A stretch of DNA of 64,000 nucleotides from contig CANFVK010000003.1 in the NCBI GenBank assembly GCA_947450475.1, forward strand, positions 241,229 to 305,228, read 5' to 3'. The stretch's first letter is position 1; each line of letters starts with the position of its first letter. Below, piece after piece: positions 18,201-29,200 of the stretch. The position numbers and the translations under genes are program-made. The DNA comes from Bacteriovoracaceae bacterium. Its GTDB lineage: Bacteria; Bdellovibrionota; Bacteriovoracia; Bacteriovoracales; Bacteriovoracaceae. The notes beneath the pieces are model-generated. The model was given only the letters and a program-made list of their open reading frames with translations, was not told where the DNA came from and ran no database searches.

Positions 18201-19478
18201 ATGAGTAACTCTCTCAATGTTTCAATGATCGTCATAGGCGATGAAATTTTAAATGGCAGAACAACTGATTTAAATGGAAGCTGGCTCTCTAAATTTTTAT
18301 TTAAAAAAGGCCTTAACTTAAAGTCCTTAAGATTCATACGAGATGATTCTAAAGAAATAGATCAAGCGTTAAAACTATCACTAAATGAAAGTGAAATTGT
18401 CATCACCTCTGGTGGAATTGGTCCGACGATTGATGATAAAACAAAAAACGCCTTAGCTTCATTTTTTGGCAAACGGATTACCGAAAGAGAAGATGTTGCG
18501 AGAATTGTGACCCAAAATTATGTTCAATTTGGAAGAAGTTGGACTCCAGATCACAATCACTACCATTTTTTTCCGGAGGAATTTATTGCTACAAACAATC
18601 CTCGTGGTCTAGCTCCAGGACTTGTCTTTTTTGAACAGTCTTTAAATAAACTCATAATGGCAGGACCTGGAGTTCCTCGAGAATTTACCGAAATTGTTGA
18701 ATTAGAATTTTTTCCTATAATAAAGAAATATTTTAACAATCAATTCAAAGAAAATTATCAAACGGTAATTAGAACTAAGGGAGTACCGGAAGAAAAAATT
18801 TTTTTTGAACTCTGCCCCACTCTTTGGCAAGACTTAGAAGCATTTGGAAAAGTTAGTTCTCTGCCTCACACCATTGGAATTGATATTGTTGTCAGCTATC
18901 ATGGCAGCGAAAGCATTCATTTAGAAAATCAGCAACAAATAAAAAATTTTATTGAGAACTCACTTCTTGCTCAGTATGTTTGGCAATATGGAAATAACTC
19001 CCTTAACGAATTAATCCTTGCAAGCTCACGATTGCGAAATAAAACTTTTTCAATTGCTGAATCTTGCACTGGAGGATTAACCTCTTCAAAGATTACAGAT
19101 CTCTCTGGCTCATCTCAGTTTTACATGGGAGGTGTCATTACTTATTCAAATCAAGCCAAAATAGACTTACTCGGTGTAAGCCCTCAGACTCTAGAAGTTC
19201 ACGGAGCAGTCAGTGCTGAAGTCGCCAAACAAATGGCAGAAGGAGTAAGGAAAAAATTTAAAACAGATTACGCTATTTCCATAACAGGAATAGCTGGACC
19301 AACTGGACAGACCAAAGACAAACCCCTTGGATTGGTCTATATCGGATTTGCAAATGAGCTTCACAGCGGAGCAAAAATGTTTCAAATGCCCGGAGATCGC
19401 ATAAGAAGAAAAGAGCGATTCTCTGATACTGCTTTATTAATATTGTTAGAAATGATAAATGAAAAATTAGATCAATGA
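18201..19478 (+). CDS. cinA: CinA, nicotinamide-nucleotide amidohydrolase / competence-damage-inducible protein
   Basis: The 425-residue protein has both CinA halves. The N-terminal MoCF/COG1058 domain has VIGDEILNGRTTD and SGGIGPTIDDKT. The C-terminal PncC-type amidase domain (about 270-425) has IAESCTGGLTSSKI, the YSNQAKIDLLGV block and ITGIAGPTG. The C-terminal domain recycles NMN to NaMN; the N-terminal domain has been linked to ADP-ribose or NAD(P) damage pyrophosphatase activity. The ATG has an AGGAGAAGG ribosome site 7 bases upstream. The stop overlaps that of the convergent small gene by 7 bp. Confidence 0.93.
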   Translation: MSNSLNVSMIVIGDEILNGRTTDLNGSWLSKFLFKKGLNLKSLRFIRDDSKEIDQALKLSLNESEIVITSGGIGPTIDDKTKNALASFFGKRITEREDVARIVTQNYVQFGRSWTPDHNHYHFFPEEFIATNNPRGLAPGLVFFEQSLNKLIMAGPGVPREFTEIVELEFFPIIKKYFNNQFKENYQTVIRTKGVPEEKIFFELCPTLWQDLEAFGKVSSLPHTIGIDIVVSYHGSESIHLENQQQIKNFIENSLLAQYVWQYGNNSLNELILASSRLRNKTFSIAESCTGGLTSSKITDLSGSSQFYMGGVITYSNQAKIDLLGVSPQTLEVHGAVSAEVAKQMAEGVRKKFKTDYAISITGIAGPTGQTKDKPLGLVYIGFANELHSGAKMFQMPGDRIRRKERFSDTALLILLEMINEKLDQ

Positions 19479-19774
19479 TCTAGTAATTTTTTACTTTTAA
19501 TTTCAGAAACTGCAGCATTTTTTAATTCTTCAAGATCGCTCTCGTTCATGCTTGCAAGGGCCCTTTTCGCATCTTGTGCTTCTTCTGGCTTAATTCTTCC
19601 ACTACTAACTAAATTATCAACCATGCTTTCGATTTGCTTTTTTTCAAGTTTCACAGAACCCAACATTTGATCCATCGTTTTGTATTCTGTTTCGGCATCA
19701 TCCTGGGCCAGGCTGATAAACGAAGCACTCGTCATAAAAAACAAAAAGCCAAAAGAATAAAGATTGATTTTCAT
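19472..19774 (-). CDS. small exported protein of unknown function, 100 residues
   Basis: The chosen ATG at 19774 has GGGGAG nine bases upstream and gives a good signal peptide (about 1-23, ending SLAQ). A TTG at 19783 would sit directly against that ribosome site and is unlikely. The mature part is a charged, helical domain of about 75 residues with a repeated-looking heptad pattern; no family is recognised. It ends within the last bases of cinA, tail to tail. Confidence 0.65.
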   Translation of the reverse strand: MKINLYSFGFLFFMTSASFISLAQDDAETEYKTMDQMLGSVKLEKKQIESMVDNLVSSGRIKPEEAQDAKRALASMNESDLEELKNAAVSEIKSKKLLDH

Positions 19775-20115
19775 GTCTATCAACTCCCCAGCTGTAACAC
19801 AAGATACCTGACTATCATTATCGGTCTTTGATTGATATTTCTTAAATTCGTTCTTGAAAAATTGACTTCAATTTTATAATTTCAATAACCTTCCCATATA
19901 CTCTGTTAAATTCATTTCCTAAGGTTTGCCTTATAAAATAGGCATAGTTAACTACAATTGTTTTTAATCTCCATTATCTAAGCACTTGAAAGACAACCAG
20001 CTCAATCGATTAAAATATTCCCCCCATGAACAGACAGTAAAATAAAATCAATAAAACGCTTTTATATTCCGATAGATGAGTTGCCTCAATATCAGGGATT
20101 GAAAGAGTAAGGCAT
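19775..20115. other. 341-bp AT-rich intergenic region between divergent genes
   Basis: I see no gene or RNA here. The region separates the small exported gene (minus) from the giant lipoprotein gene (plus) and must carry both promoters. The best + strand candidate is listed separately. The long distance from it to the lipoprotein ATG would leave an untranslated leader of about 230 nt, in which I find no recognisable riboswitch. Confidence 0.5.
19854..19880 (+). promoter_or_regulatory. candidate sigma-70-type promoter
   Basis: TTGAAA (19854-19859) and a perfect TATAAT (19875-19880) are separated by 15 bp, shorter than the optimal 17. It points toward the giant lipoprotein gene. In such AT-rich DNA, matches of this kind can arise by chance. 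Confidence 0.28.
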
Positions 20116-23100
20116 ATGAATACTAAAAAAAAATTCAAGGTGATTTTTTTTAAGTCATTATCAACAACGATAATGTTGACGATGATCTTCGTCGTACAAT
20201 CTTGCATCCAAGCGCCTTCAAATACTAGGCGTGCACTTCTTAGCAGTTCTTCATCTACAACACCAACCAAAGCTTCGCCAAACTTACCGGATTTTACTGA
20301 GGGAAATAATTTTGTTCAAAACGGTGGAACTGTTTTTTCTTCTTCTATCTTGCTTGATATAGGCTTCACAGACTCGTTTCAACTAAGAGGCAAAGATGTA
20401 GATAATTATATTCGTAAGAATGGAACTCAAAATATTTCATGTTTAACAGCTCGTTTTACTGATAACACCGTAAATCAAATAAACATTCTGGCGGCAATTG
20501 CCCACTCCGTTTACAATTTCACCAATCAAACACTAGAATATTATTATAGCGTATCCCCCAGCGATGAAGTCACGAACAAAAACTTTTGTCAAAAATCTGG
20601 CTTAATAAATAGTCTCTTTGCCTTGAATCCTGCGCTCACTCCCAAATTCAAATTTTCAGATTTATGCCCATCTGGTCTATGTGTCAGTTCATATTTTACT
20701 AGCCAACCATTACAACTTTTTTCTCAAACCGGAACTCTGCTCTCTCAAGTTACAACTACACAACTTAACTACACACTTTCTAATAAACCAAATATTTCAT
20801 CACCCATTGGCAACGCATGCACAACGGGTAATGAATGCAAGGCTCAGGGTTATGATTGCTGCTCTTTAGGTCAATGTGTAAAAGATTTAACTCTTAAACC
20901 AGGAGTCGATCCGAGTTCAGCCAATTACATACAAGCACTCCAAGATATTTTAAATAACCCAAGCCATGTTTATAATTATCCTCAATATTATTTTATTTGT
21001 TCTACGACGGTAGTTTTACCTAGTAATCCAACAACACCGACGAGTCCTAGTAATGACGCCGTCACTAGATTAAAAAATCTTGCTGATCTTTATAATTGTA
21101 CAACTAAAATCGAAGGTGAATTAGGTATATGTACAAAAACTATTTCAAATCCAATCGTCAATTCAACTTATAGTGCAGGAAGAGATGACAAAAGTTTTTC
21201 TGGTACCTACACCAACTTACCATCTAACAGCTATACCCCAACAGAAAAAGAAGAACTAAGTAGCATTGAAGAGGTTTCATATGGGGAAGTTATTTTGTTT
21301 AAATATGATCAAATACTTTCTGATGCGATTATTAGACCAGACCCATTGGTCGTTTCGAACTATCTAACTCTCAATGGTCATCATAATGATGATAGTGCAT
21401 CCGGAACTAGTGTCACATTAACTGATCTATCTGTTCCCGGAGTCGTGTCAAAAGATCTCGTCATTAAATATAGAACGGACGCTAGTTGCGTTCAAATAAA
21501 TAGCCTTCTAGGAAAGTGTGAAAAATACTATATTCAGGGCCAGCAAAAAAGTGGAGATACTCTTGCACAAAATAGAAGAGGTCGAGTAACAGATCATTAC
21601 CCAGCATCTAATATATTCAAGCTCCCTATTTACGCCAGCACTGATAAAACCATCAGAGTAGAAGTCGATGGAATTCTTCAAAAGCAAGATTCAGATTGGC
21701 AATTAAATGCAACAAGTCCAGCTAGTATCGAGTTTTTTTCTTCAAATAATGGCTTAAAAGTTTTCGATTCTCAAAAAGTAAAAATAACTTTTTTTGTTGA
21801 TCTTAATGTAAATCATGTCATGGATTCAAAGCTTGAAGCTCTTGCTAAAATTCAACAAATTTGTCACTGCGCAACTCTTGATTGCTCGCTTGCGCCAGTA
21901 AAAAATCCACTTGGCCAAATCAATGACTACTCTTGCGTCTATCCTGACCCCAATCCCATTGAGCCTCCAGTATCTCAAAAGATATACTTAAGCTCCAAAA
22001 ATGTTCCAGTAAGATATTTTGATACAACTGGCTCATCTAAACCAGCTGTTACAGGAGACACTCTTGCTCAAGAAGGAATTGCCTTTTTATATCGAAAAGA
22101 TAATCTACTAAATCCCAACAATATGCCAGACATTACCAACAATGTTTTTGGTGAAGATAATTATGTTGGCTTTAACGAAATATATGGCTCACTATCTTAT
22201 ACAAATAGTTCTGCAAAACCTGCAAAAGAAATAAGTGTCGCCAAAGGTAAAACTTACGACATATACGTTGATGGTGGTACTTATTCTAATTGCGTTCAGT
22301 GTGGAAACGACTACAACTCACAATTAACAAAACTTTTTCCATTAACTCAGTTTGCTGGTGGAATTGTTCCTCTTCAATCTAGAACTGACCGCAATCAATC
22401 AAACGGTATTTCCGCAGACGATTTAAGTTTTGGCCGCGCCTGCCTTGTACCAGCGTCTATGATCCCATTTTCTCATGCCATTTCATCGGATCCACAAGAA
22501 CAACGACAAAATAGATTACGCGCCCAACATTTGTTATATGCCAATGGGTATCAACACGATTGGTACGGCTTTGACTACGGAGCAGTTATAGGATCATTTG
22601 ATGGAGTGAGATGGTTTGCCATTGGAACAAATAGAAGAATAAAAGCAGACTCCAATAAACTCTTCATTGCAGTCAATGGTCCTTTTGGAGATCTAGCACT
22701 TGAAAGTACTTTTGCAGTTACTATTAATGACGCTGCTCTAAATCCAGTTGGAACCAATATGGTGACTAGTGATATAGAATCTGACGGAGCTCAATGCCAG
22801 AAGTTTCATCAATGCACGACTGATAATGATTGTGCCACAACCCTGGGCTGGGACTACACTTGTTCAAGTGTAAATGACATCACAACCTCATGGCCTAGAT
22901 TTGATGATAACTCAAAAGAAATCCCAGATGCGATGAGAGATGACAATCGATTCATAAGTATACTTGGACTATCAACAACCGGAAAAAGATGTGTCTATAG
23001 GGGGAGAGGCTCAGCCTGCACTCAAAATTACGAGGCGATTAATATCAATTCAACTTTTAATCAGGCCCAATCTCCGGCGTTACATACCTGTAGTACAAAT

Positions 23101-25179
23101 AACTATTGCCAATCTTTATACAGCAACAGCGCTTTGACTGCAAAATTCAATAATCGAATTTCTCGATATGGAAAAGTTAGATCCGATCCTGATTCAGACA
23201 GTTATGGTCTAGGTACTAAAGTTCCGGGTAGACCTATGGAATACAACGCTGTTGAAACGATCCGCTCTGAAACGGCAAGAAATTTAAACAGCAATAAAAT
23301 CGCTGGGCTTTGCATTCCAGGAAGAGATCCTGAAAGCACCAGCTTTATCAATCAAAACACAAATCAGCCTGCCAATGAATTTTTAGGTGATAAAATTTTA
23401 GGCATGGGAATGACTTATAAAAAAAGTACAGTGCTTCCGGTTTCAACATACCTGGCTTCGTGTCCCGTTTTTGATGATACAAAAAATTATTTTTACGCAA
23501 GTACTTCTTCGTCTCCAAGCTCTGCCAATGCGGCCAACAATGCATTGATCATAAATTCATCTGCCCAGGCGATTTCAACCAATGCACTCAATATCTTTAA
23601 CTCCATCTTTTCCAATAAAGGACTTAACTTTGGTCTTTATTCTAATAATACTTCCGTTATAAAGTCTCAAACTTTTACTGAAAATCGATGTATGCGAGCT
23701 CCCGGAGCAAGTTGCTTTAGTGACCTAGACTGTGCTCCATCAATAACTCTGGCGAATCGAATAAAAATGATTACTGCTGGAGATACTAGCTTGGTTAATA
23801 TTCTCAATTCATATGAAATTAAATTTTGGCAAGAAGAACTCATTTGTTCACAAGTTACGCCCAAGAGTGATCCAACTTATACCTCTGCAAATAATCGTTG
23901 CTGTCGCGACGTAGGTAAAATCATTTCGCTACCCTCTGCAGACGCGAGTAACCTTTTAGAAATGACTAAAATAGCTGGTGTTGAGCTCGCAATGAATGAT
24001 AAAAATCGCTACTCTAGGTTGGCAACGCTTATCAAAGATCAAAAAACGGATCCTCTCAATTTTCCTGCGTTACAAGTAGCTGCTAAAAATCAATGTTCAT
24101 TGGCCGGTGGTTGCGCCACTTCAACAATTTTACCCAATCAATTTAAAACCTTTTCTGCCTTTGCAGAACGAACCAGTTGTTCGGGAGATTGGGTTCGTAT
24201 CTTTTTGGATAAAACTCATAAATGGGATAAAGTACGTTTTCAATCTTTCAATCCTGAAATGTTTAGATGTATGAACTGGCTTCCAAGTAACTCTGGTTGG
24301 TCATGCTCTGGACTTGAACAAGATGATCCTAGCTGCTCATTGTTGCAGACTTCTCCATACTCAGGTAAAGCAAAAGCAATCTTTAGCTATCTTGGTCGAT
24401 TAGAACTTATGGGAATTCCCCAAATTGCCATGGAATCAGGTGAATTTTTTAATGACTCTACTGAAGGAGACTTGTCCTGTAGATCCTATCCCACTAATCA
24501 AAATGGATGTTATCCAGGCCATCCCGACCCAGCGTCATGTACGCCAGTAAATCCTGACTCCACTAAATATGCATACCCAACTCAACTTTTCACAAATACA
24601 GCGGTTGCTGAATATCAAGATGCTAACGGAAAAAAATTATTTTCTGGAGTTGATAAAGATAATTTTCAAAATATGAAACAAATTTTTTCATCAGACGAAG
24701 TCATTGGCTGTTATCCTGCAGGCACAACCATGGCAGTCGGTGCAGATGCGAGTTTATGTTGTACAGGATTTATCAATGCTCAAAATAATAAATGTCAATT
24801 GCAAGATTTTATAGATGTCAGTGTTTACACTAACCGCTATGTTTCTTCAGAAGCTAAAAAATTATCTCCGGCACTTTTTGACTCGTCAGGATTTATTAAA
24901 GATCCATCATATGTGGCCCAATTAGCTTGTGAAAAAAGAATGTGTGCATCTGGTAAATTAGCCTATGGAGTGCTCATTTCTAAATTAAAAACACCAGGAC
25001 AAGAAACAATTCAACAAAAATACTTCCGATTCTTAGAAAATAGTTCCATCGATGATGACAATGGATTGCTAACACTTTTTAATAACGGATTAAAACTAAA
25101 TACCCATGCTTACTGTTACCCTACCGGAAGTTCATCCGGAAACTCACAAGATCTCACCATTATTAGTTGTGGCAATTAG
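20116..25179 (+). CDS. giant Cys-rich surface lipoprotein, 1687 residues
   Basis: A lipoprotein signal ends in the lipobox VQSC (C30), followed by a low-complexity Ser/Thr linker. The chain holds dozens of Cys, often in tight knots: a CTTGNEC...DCCSLGQC module near 235-255, a CTTDNDC...CSS module near 895-920, and another ending in ...NRCCRD near 1255. These small disulfide modules look like extracellular ligand-binding knots. A stretch near 800-870 containing YANGYQHDWYGFDYG and FDGVRWFAIG is strikingly aromatic and may be a folded domain. I recognise no family. A surface adhesin or structural envelope protein is likely. It is followed by uppP and then three more exported proteins. Confidence 0.75.
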   Translation: MNTKKKFKVIFFKSLSTTIMLTMIFVVQSCIQAPSNTRRALLSSSSSTTPTKASPNLPDFTEGNNFVQNGGTVFSSSILLDIGFTDSFQLRGKDVDNYIRKNGTQNISCLTARFTDNTVNQINILAAIAHSVYNFTNQTLEYYYSVSPSDEVTNKNFCQKSGLINSLFALNPALTPKFKFSDLCPSGLCVSSYFTSQPLQLFSQTGTLLSQVTTTQLNYTLSNKPNISSPIGNACTTGNECKAQGYDCCSLGQCVKDLTLKPGVDPSSANYIQALQDILNNPSHVYNYPQYYFICSTTVVLPSNPTTPTSPSNDAVTRLKNLADLYNCTTKIEGELGICTKTISNPIVNSTYSAGRDDKSFSGTYTNLPSNSYTPTEKEELSSIEEVSYGEVILFKYDQILSDAIIRPDPLVVSNYLTLNGHHNDDSASGTSVTLTDLSVPGVVSKDLVIKYRTDASCVQINSLLGKCEKYYIQGQQKSGDTLAQNRRGRVTDHYPASNIFKLPIYASTDKTIRVEVDGILQKQDSDWQLNATSPASIEFFSSNNGLKVFDSQKVKITFFVDLNVNHVMDSKLEALAKIQQICHCATLDCSLAPVKNPLGQINDYSCVYPDPNPIEPPVSQKIYLSSKNVPVRYFDTTGSSKPAVTGDTLAQEGIAFLYRKDNLLNPNNMPDITNNVFGEDNYVGFNEIYGSLSYTNSSAKPAKEISVAKGKTYDIYVDGGTYSNCVQCGNDYNSQLTKLFPLTQFAGGIVPLQSRTDRNQSNGISADDLSFGRACLVPASMIPFSHAISSDPQEQRQNRLRAQHLLYANGYQHDWYGFDYGAVIGSFDGVRWFAIGTNRRIKADSNKLFIAVNGPFGDLALESTFAVTINDAALNPVGTNMVTSDIESDGAQCQKFHQCTTDNDCATTLGWDYTCSSVNDITTSWPRFDDNSKEIPDAMRDDNRFISILGLSTTGKRCVYRGRGSACTQNYEAININSTFNQAQSPALHTCSTNNYCQSLYSNSALTAKFNNRISRYGKVRSDPDSDSYGLGTKVPGRPMEYNAVETIRSETARNLNSNKIAGLCIPGRDPESTSFINQNTNQPANEFLGDKILGMGMTYKKSTVLPVSTYLASCPVFDDTKNYFYASTSSSPSSANAANNALIINSSAQAISTNALNIFNSIFSNKGLNFGLYSNNTSVIKSQTFTENRCMRAPGASCFSDLDCAPSITLANRIKMITAGDTSLVNILNSYEIKFWQEELICSQVTPKSDPTYTSANNRCCRDVGKIISLPSADASNLLEMTKIAGVELAMNDKNRYSRLATLIKDQKTDPLNFPALQVAAKNQCSLAGGCATSTILPNQFKTFSAFAERTSCSGDWVRIFLDKTHKWDKVRFQSFNPEMFRCMNWLPSNSGWSCSGLEQDDPSCSLLQTSPYSGKAKAIFSYLGRLELMGIPQIAMESGEFFNDSTEGDLSCRSYPTNQNGCYPGHPDPASCTPVNPDSTKYAYPTQLFTNTAVAEYQDANGKKLFSGVDKDNFQNMKQIFSSDEVIGCYPAGTTMAVGADASLCCTGFINAQNNKCQLQDFIDVSVYTNRYVSSEAKKLSPALFDSSGFIKDPSYVAQLACEKRMCASGKLAYGVLISKLKTPGQETIQQKYFRFLENSSIDDDNGLLTLFNNGLKLNTHAYCYPTGSSSGNSQDLTIISCGN

Positions 25180-25246
25180 AGTCCTTTACATTCATTAAGA
25201 ATTTTTTCATAATTTATCTTAATAAAAACAATTAACGGGATTATTC

Positions 25247-26059
25247 ATGGAAGCACTTATAACTGCAGTTATTCTAGGTTTAATTGAAGGACTAACTGAA
25301 TTTCTACCAGTTTCATCTACTGGTCATCTCATCATAGTAAGTGATCTTTTACATCTCAATCAAGAAAAATATGCTTCTTTTAATATTATAATTCAACTAG
25401 GTGCTATCTTGGCGGTAGTTTATCTTTATCATAAAAAATTTTTAGATTTATGTAATGCAAATTCAATTAAAAATTTACCAAGAACATTTCAACAAAAAAA
25501 ATTAAATCTTATTCATATTGGTATTGCAATTATTCCAGCCCTTGCCATCGGATTTGTCTCAAGACATTTTATAAAAACTCATCTTTTTAATCCTCATGTG
25601 GTTGTTAAATCCCTTATTGTGGTTGGTGTGATAATGATCATCGTTGAAAAAATTAAACCTAAAGCTCAAGTCAGTGATGTCGATGAAATCACCTACAAAG
25701 ATGCTTTCATTATCGGTCTTGGTCAGTGTTGGGCACTTATTCCCGGAGTTTCTCGTTCGGGAGCCACTATGCTTACCGCCATGATGAGAAAAATTGATGT
25801 AAAAACATCTGCCGATTTTTCATTTCTTATTTCAGTTCCAGTCATCACTATTGCAACTGTTTATGAATTTTTAAAGGTCTATAGAAGCTTTAACGCTGCC
25901 GACTCCCTTCAACTGTTTGCTGGGTTTGTCGTCTCATTTCTAGTGGCCGTAGCCGCAGTAAAAGGCTTTTTGACCATTTTAAAGAAGTTGAGTCTTACCC
26001 CGTTTGCCCTCTACCGAATTGCACTTGGATTGATTTACTACTTTTTCTGGCTTCGATAG
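25247..26059 (+). CDS. uppP: UppP/BacA undecaprenyl-diphosphatase
   Basis: This integral membrane enzyme dephosphorylates undecaprenyl pyrophosphate to recycle the lipid carrier for peptidoglycan and surface glycans. The 270-residue length matches the family. Both signature blocks are present: EGLTEFLPVSSTGHLI at about 15-30 and PGVSRSGATML at about 165-175, which supply the catalytic Glu, Ser and Arg. At least seven hydrophobic segments follow. It lies 67 bp after the giant lipoprotein gene; a functional link is not evident. Confidence 0.95.
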   Translation: MEALITAVILGLIEGLTEFLPVSSTGHLIIVSDLLHLNQEKYASFNIIIQLGAILAVVYLYHKKFLDLCNANSIKNLPRTFQQKKLNLIHIGIAIIPALAIGFVSRHFIKTHLFNPHVVVKSLIVVGVIMIIVEKIKPKAQVSDVDEITYKDAFIIGLGQCWALIPGVSRSGATMLTAMMRKIDVKTSADFSFLISVPVITIATVYEFLKVYRSFNAADSLQLFAGFVVSFLVAVAAVKGFLTILKKLSLTPFALYRIALGLIYYFFWLR

Positions 26060-26297
26060 GTCTTCTTGAAAAGTGCCCACAATTTAAGGCAATTTATAGT
26101 TTATAAATCTCAACTATTATTTTTAACAACCAAAAGCTAACCCCCCAAAATCAAAGTCTTCCTCTTGGAAACATTTACTAAGCAACCTCTGCCCTGAAAA
26201 AAGGGAATTGATTAATTAAATCAGGTATTAAAATAACCATTAGTATTACTGTTTTTAATTATTAAACCGAAAAGACTAAGGATTAGTTTTCAAACGA

Positions 26298-29200
26298 ATG
26301 GATTATAAAATGAAAAAAAGATTAACACTCTTAAAGTTGGTAAAAGCCGTCATACTTCAATTGACAATCGTTTCGCTTTTACAAAACCCATTTTTAGATC
26401 AAGCCTTTGCCGCCGATAATGATAAAAAATCCAGCGATATTACCGCTAAAGATATTTTTACATTAGCTGATGGTGCTCTAAATTTTTACGGAAAATATTT
26501 AGGTCAAAAGCAACAGATGATTCAGCAGCAAATTTCAGCTGCTAATAATCAAAAACTCATGAATCAAATGAGTCCTAATTGCAAAAAACCAGACGGAACG
26601 CCTTGCTACGCCACCTCGGGCAAATTTTTTCCAGAATGTTCTCTTCCAGCATCTATGTCCATGATGCCACAAAATGTATGCTCCAACGCTACCCCTGATC
26701 CAAGTCAGATAAGTTCGATGATCACCTATGAAGCCATTTCAGAGAGCTGGTCTAATTATTATGAACAAAGTATGAATCGCGCTTCAAATGCCGCTGCTCC
26801 AACTGGTTTAAGATGTTTAGAAGACAAGCAAAAAGCATTGGATTCTCAGATCACGGAGATGAGCAATTCACTGCAAAGACTTAAAGACCGTCTTAATCAA
26901 GACAAACAAATTTTTAGAGATAATAACAAAAAGCTTCTTGAGGATATGAATGCGGCTAACGCTGAACTTTTTGGTACAAATAAGGGTGACCTGAAAAATA
27001 AAACGACAGACTTTGCAAAATTCTTTTCTCAAAGTTGTCAGTCTGTTATTGGAAAGGACGTTCTAAAATCGGCAAGCAAAGACGGTCTAAATGGTATTTT
27101 TCAAAACTTAACAACTGTCAATAAAGCGGCAGGTGATTTTAATTTGAATAAAGCCTCAATTGAAAATGATATCCGCAATGAAACCAACAAAATCGCAGAG
27201 ACCATTGCAAAAAATGGTGTTGGAGATTTCTTGACCAATGGGTATATTGCTCAAAACAATGAAAACTTCAAAACGTTTGGTGCCATCTCTGATCAACTAG
27301 TAAAACAAAAAAAGGAATTTGAAACAGCGAAAGCAAGAATTGATAAAACGTTAAGCGAAGTCGGTTACACACCTCCAGCTCTTGATAAATCTTTTTCAGT
27401 AGATCTTGAAGATTTTATGGCAGGCTCCAATGAGTTCTTTAAGAAAAAATACATTAACGATTGTGTTACTGGAGCAGATAAAGGTATCGCTATTCCTGTC
27501 GATGATGTGCTGAAATCTCTTCAGCAAAAAAGCACAGGGAGTCAGGGGACGGCACGCAATGATTATCGAGTTGCCTTAAAAAAGATACTTGATTCAGATG
27601 CTATGATCGAAGACAAAATGCAAGAAATCAAAGCGCTTGAAGGAAGTTTCCCTGACATCACACTTACCTACAAGGACAGTACTCAAAAACGCATTACCGA
27701 AACGCCCTATGGTCTTTTTATGAAGACCATTTCTAAGTGCGAGCAACGTTTTTCTCAAGATGATACTTTTACCGCAGGTGGAGCTAAGGGAACGACTAGT
27801 GTTTCTTATCAAAAGAAAGTTGATCGGGCCAAGTCAGCTCTGCAAGAACTTAAAAATTTAAGTGATGGCTTTTCTTCTAAAATAACTCAGTCTATTTTGT
27901 CACAAGTATTAGATTGCGGCGGTTCAACTCCGAAATCAGGAAATTGTAATGAGACAAGTTTAGATACAAGTAAAAGCAATTTCTGTATAGCTTCAGGTGC
28001 TCAGTGTGCAAACGAAATTCAAGGCTGCTATGCTGAAGCAAATTCTCAAGTTCAAACGAGAAAAACAAAAATGGAAAATTTGGCAAAAGCTTTTAATACC
28101 AACGTGGCTTCAATGATTGCGCGCTCAAATGCACTGTACGAACAGCAAAAATCTGCCGTTACTAACATGACAAAGTTAATTCAAAGTAGATTTCCAGGAA
28201 CAAATTTCAACATTCCTGAAGATATGTTTGTCAAAATGCCAGAACTTAAAAAAGACACCTACGGTGTTGAAATGGCCGCTGATGGCAATCTTGCATCCTT
28301 TCTCGATGGTGCAGATTCGATGCCTAATAAAATTGATAAGCTAAAAGAAATGTTTAAACTTCAAAAAGATGAAGTTGATAATTCCATCAAAGACTATATT
28401 GCCCTACAAGAACGAGCAATGAACGATCAAAAAGCCAAGTGGGATAAATTGGCCGGTCAATGTAAAAACTTCATCAATCAATCATCTGCAGAAATTGCTA
28501 AAATGAATGCTGAAGGACAAAAAAGACAAGCGGAAGAAGATAAAAACGTCGCAAAGTTTTGCAAAAAATATAACAGCATTTCACAAAACCCTGTAGGGGG
28601 TTGCTCTAAAGCAAAAGATTTAGCTGAAATTTCTGATTCCATATCCACAAGGATAACTGGAAGCGCTTCAACTCTTGCCGAACAGTATGCCTCAGCTTGC
28701 GATGGCTTTATGAACGAAAAAAACAATTCTGCCGATAGAGACTGCAGTGAACTAGAAGGAAAAGATAAGGCATTATGCAATCAGCAAGTAAAAGCGGCTT
28801 TAGGGAAAAACAAAAAAACTAAAGAACCAAAGTTATCTGAATTTTGTAAAGGCGAAACTTCTGATAAAGACTTTATCGCTAATGTCGTCAAAAAATATTT
28901 TCCTAACAATGCCAAAGAGTCACTTAAAGATATCGAAACTTTAGATGATGTTATCGCCAAAATTGCTGAAAAAAATATCGTCGACAATGATTTTTTCAGT
29001 GACATAAAAGACTATGTCTCCAAGGTAAAACCGGAGGGAGGTGCAGTATGTCTCAAAATAAAAACCAGAATTGGTGATTCAACTTCTGCCGATGATAAAA
29101 AATCAGCGGAAGAACTCAAGACCATTTTAGTAGATGACTTAAGTGATTTGAACTCCGCAGAAGACCCTAGATCTGATAGTTCCAAGGTAGCTGAGTTAAA

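Noticed and set aside
20010..20270. 86-codon minus-strand frame across the start of the giant lipoprotein gene
   Set aside because: Half of it is antisense to the lipoprotein signal region and its composition is that of reversed coding DNA.
26192..26205. Small hairpin CCCT-GAAAAA-AGGG after uppP as a terminator
   Set aside because: The stem is only 4 bp and no T tract follows on either strand.
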